In this document: in pieces, positions 35,253 to 35,886 of the stretch
Numbering within the stretch: the first letter of the stretch is position 1
How the letters are laid out: the number at the start of each line of letters is the position of its first letter
Assembly (NCBI GenBank): GCA_017616445.1
Contig: JAFZYE010000074.1
Coordinates: 1 to 35,886 of the forward strand
Source of the DNA: Bacteroidaceae bacterium
GTDB lineage: Bacteria > Bacteroidota > Bacteroidia > Bacteroidales > Bacteroidaceae
Length of the DNA stretch: 35,886 nucleotides
Direction of reading: 5' to 3'
Notes under the pieces: model-generated
Database searches by the model: none
What the model saw: only the letters and a program-made list of their open reading frames with translations
What the model was told of the DNA's origin: nothing
Translations under genes and position numbers: made by a program

Positions 35253-35886
35253 TTACATTCCCTCTTCACCTCCGCCACCTTGACTTCCGTTCTTCACGAA
35301 CGCCTTCGTTGCTACTTCGCTGGCTACGCCATCGATGATGGCTACAGCCTTGACGGTTGCGGATGCATTGAGGGTGATGGGCTCCTCGTAGTCGTTACCG
35401 TAGGTAGCGGTTGGAGCTACGCCGTTGGTAGTGTACTTGATGGTTGAACCTGCAGGACCGCTGATGGTTACCTGAGTGGAGTCATCGAACGGAGTGGTTC
35501 CGCTGATGGTTGGAGCAGTTACGCTGGAGCTTGAACCGCTGTTCTGGCTGCCACTTGAACTACTTGAACCACTTGAACCATTGTTCTCGCTTGAACCACT
35601 GTTCTGGCTACCGCCCTGTCCTGAGCCAGTCGAAGAAGAACCATTTGAACTACTTGAACCGCTTGAACCATTGTTCTCACTTGAACCGTTGTTCTCCTCC
35701 TCTGCAGAGATAGGAGTTGAGCTGTTACCACCATGCAGCACTCCAGTTTCCCCGTGAGGATAGGTGGCGCATGCACGAGCGAAGTCGTTTGCAGTTGCAC
35801 CGACATAACCTGTACCCATCTTCAGGGTTGCGTCAGACACCTTCCATCCGTCATCCTCCTTGCGGCTGCGGATAGCTGCAATGCCC
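35253..35886 (-). CDS. 3' part of a gene for a protein with Ser/Gly/Asn linker and chitobiase-C-terminal-like domain (truncated by window edge)
   Basis: The frame is open to the window edge, giving about 210 residues of C-terminus; the GTG at 35840 is an internal valine, not the start. The visible part begins with a domain end (AAIRSRKEDDGWKVSDATLK, GTGYVGATANDFARACATYP), then a low-complexity Ser/Gly/Asn linker of about 60 residues, then a beta-sandwich (PTISGTTPFDDSTQVTISGP, IKYTTNGVAPTATYG, ASATVKAVAI) of the chitobiase/hexosaminidase C-terminal (Fn3-associated) type, and a GGGG tail. A smalltalk gene lies downstream, suggesting this may be one of the extended HU-like DNA-binding proteins of Bacteroidetes, but the HU fold itself would lie outside the window. 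Linker length may vary by repeat slippage. Confidence 0.6.
   Translation of the reverse strand, partial: GIAAIRSRKEDDGWKVSDATLKMGTGYVGATANDFARACATYPHGETGVLHGGNSSTPISAEEENNGSSENNGSSGSSSSNGSSSTGSGQGGSQNSGSSENNGSSGSSSSSGSQNSGSSSSVTAPTISGTTPFDDSTQVTISGPAGSTIKYTTNGVAPTATYGNDYEEPITLNASATVKAVAIIDGVASEVATKAFVKNGSQGGGGEEGM
35555..35687 (-). repeat. 90-bp-offset direct repeat in the Ser-rich linker
   Basis: Sequence 35555-35597 recurs at 35645-35687 with only a few changes, encoding SENNGSSGSSSS twice. The offset (90 bp, 30 codons) keeps the frame, so unit gain or loss would change linker length without disrupting the protein. Confidence 0.65.

Noticed and set aside
35476-35757. Plus-strand frame encoding Leu/Glu/Pro repeats.
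   Set aside because: It is the complement of the Ser/Gly/Asn linker repeat; periodic DNA leaves several frames open.

Overview
The window looks like a chromosomal segment of a Bacteroidales bacterium, most likely Prevotella or a close relative. Several intergenic regions carry the Bacteroidetes promoter pattern (TTTG or TTG, 19-20 bp, then TAnnTTTG), start codons lack clear Shine-Dalgarno sequences, and the gene content fits: PorW/PorX regulators of the type IX secretion system (T9SS), a hybrid two-component sensor, a CotH-kinase protein with dockerin-like repeats, a DUF4250 protein and a 'smalltalk' peptide. Assignments come from reading motifs by eye; no database search was run.

Layout. 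1-296: no gene, but a cluster of direct repeats and three evenly spaced palindromes. 297-836 (-): small lipoprotein. 1060-5769 (+): glutamate-semialdehyde dehydrogenase (pruA), a secreted protein with two tandem zincin-like domains of which only one keeps the zinc motif, and Xaa-Pro aminopeptidase (pepP), closed by a terminator. 5823-11339 (-): a secreted CotH/ricin-lectin/dockerin protein, then an SGNH hydrolase and an MBOAT acyltransferase whose genes overlap. 11340-11931: divergent intergenic region with two promoters and overlapping palindromes. 11932-15525 (+): a 1197-residue secreted modular protein. 15688-16794 (+): xerD and a 57-residue DUF4250 protein. 16852-18236 (-): rpsO and a calcium/sodium antiporter.

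18597-34720 (+) is one unbroken run: porW-porX (sharing one base), tsaE, dnaE, rnr, a DUF4861 protein and a hybrid two-component system. Its spacing (-1 to about 30 bp) suggests much or all of it can be cotranscribed, although one upstream promoter is all that is evident. The last 1.2 kb holds repeats, a 35-residue smalltalk peptide and, cut by the window edge, the 3' part of a gene encoding a Ser/Gly/Asn-rich linker and a chitobiase-C-terminal-like domain.

How the genes connect. PorW and PorX are T9SS components; the large secreted protein ends with a Prevotella-type C-terminal tail resembling a T9SS sorting signal, so substrate and regulators may both be present. The SGNH/MBOAT pair is the usual two-part arrangement for O-acylating an extracytoplasmic glycan. 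TsaE, DnaE, RNase R, S15 and XerD are housekeeping functions. The DUF4861 protein and its sensor look like a small carbohydrate-response module without the SusC/SusD genes that normally accompany such sensors. No CRISPR array, tRNA, rRNA or intact insertion sequence was seen.
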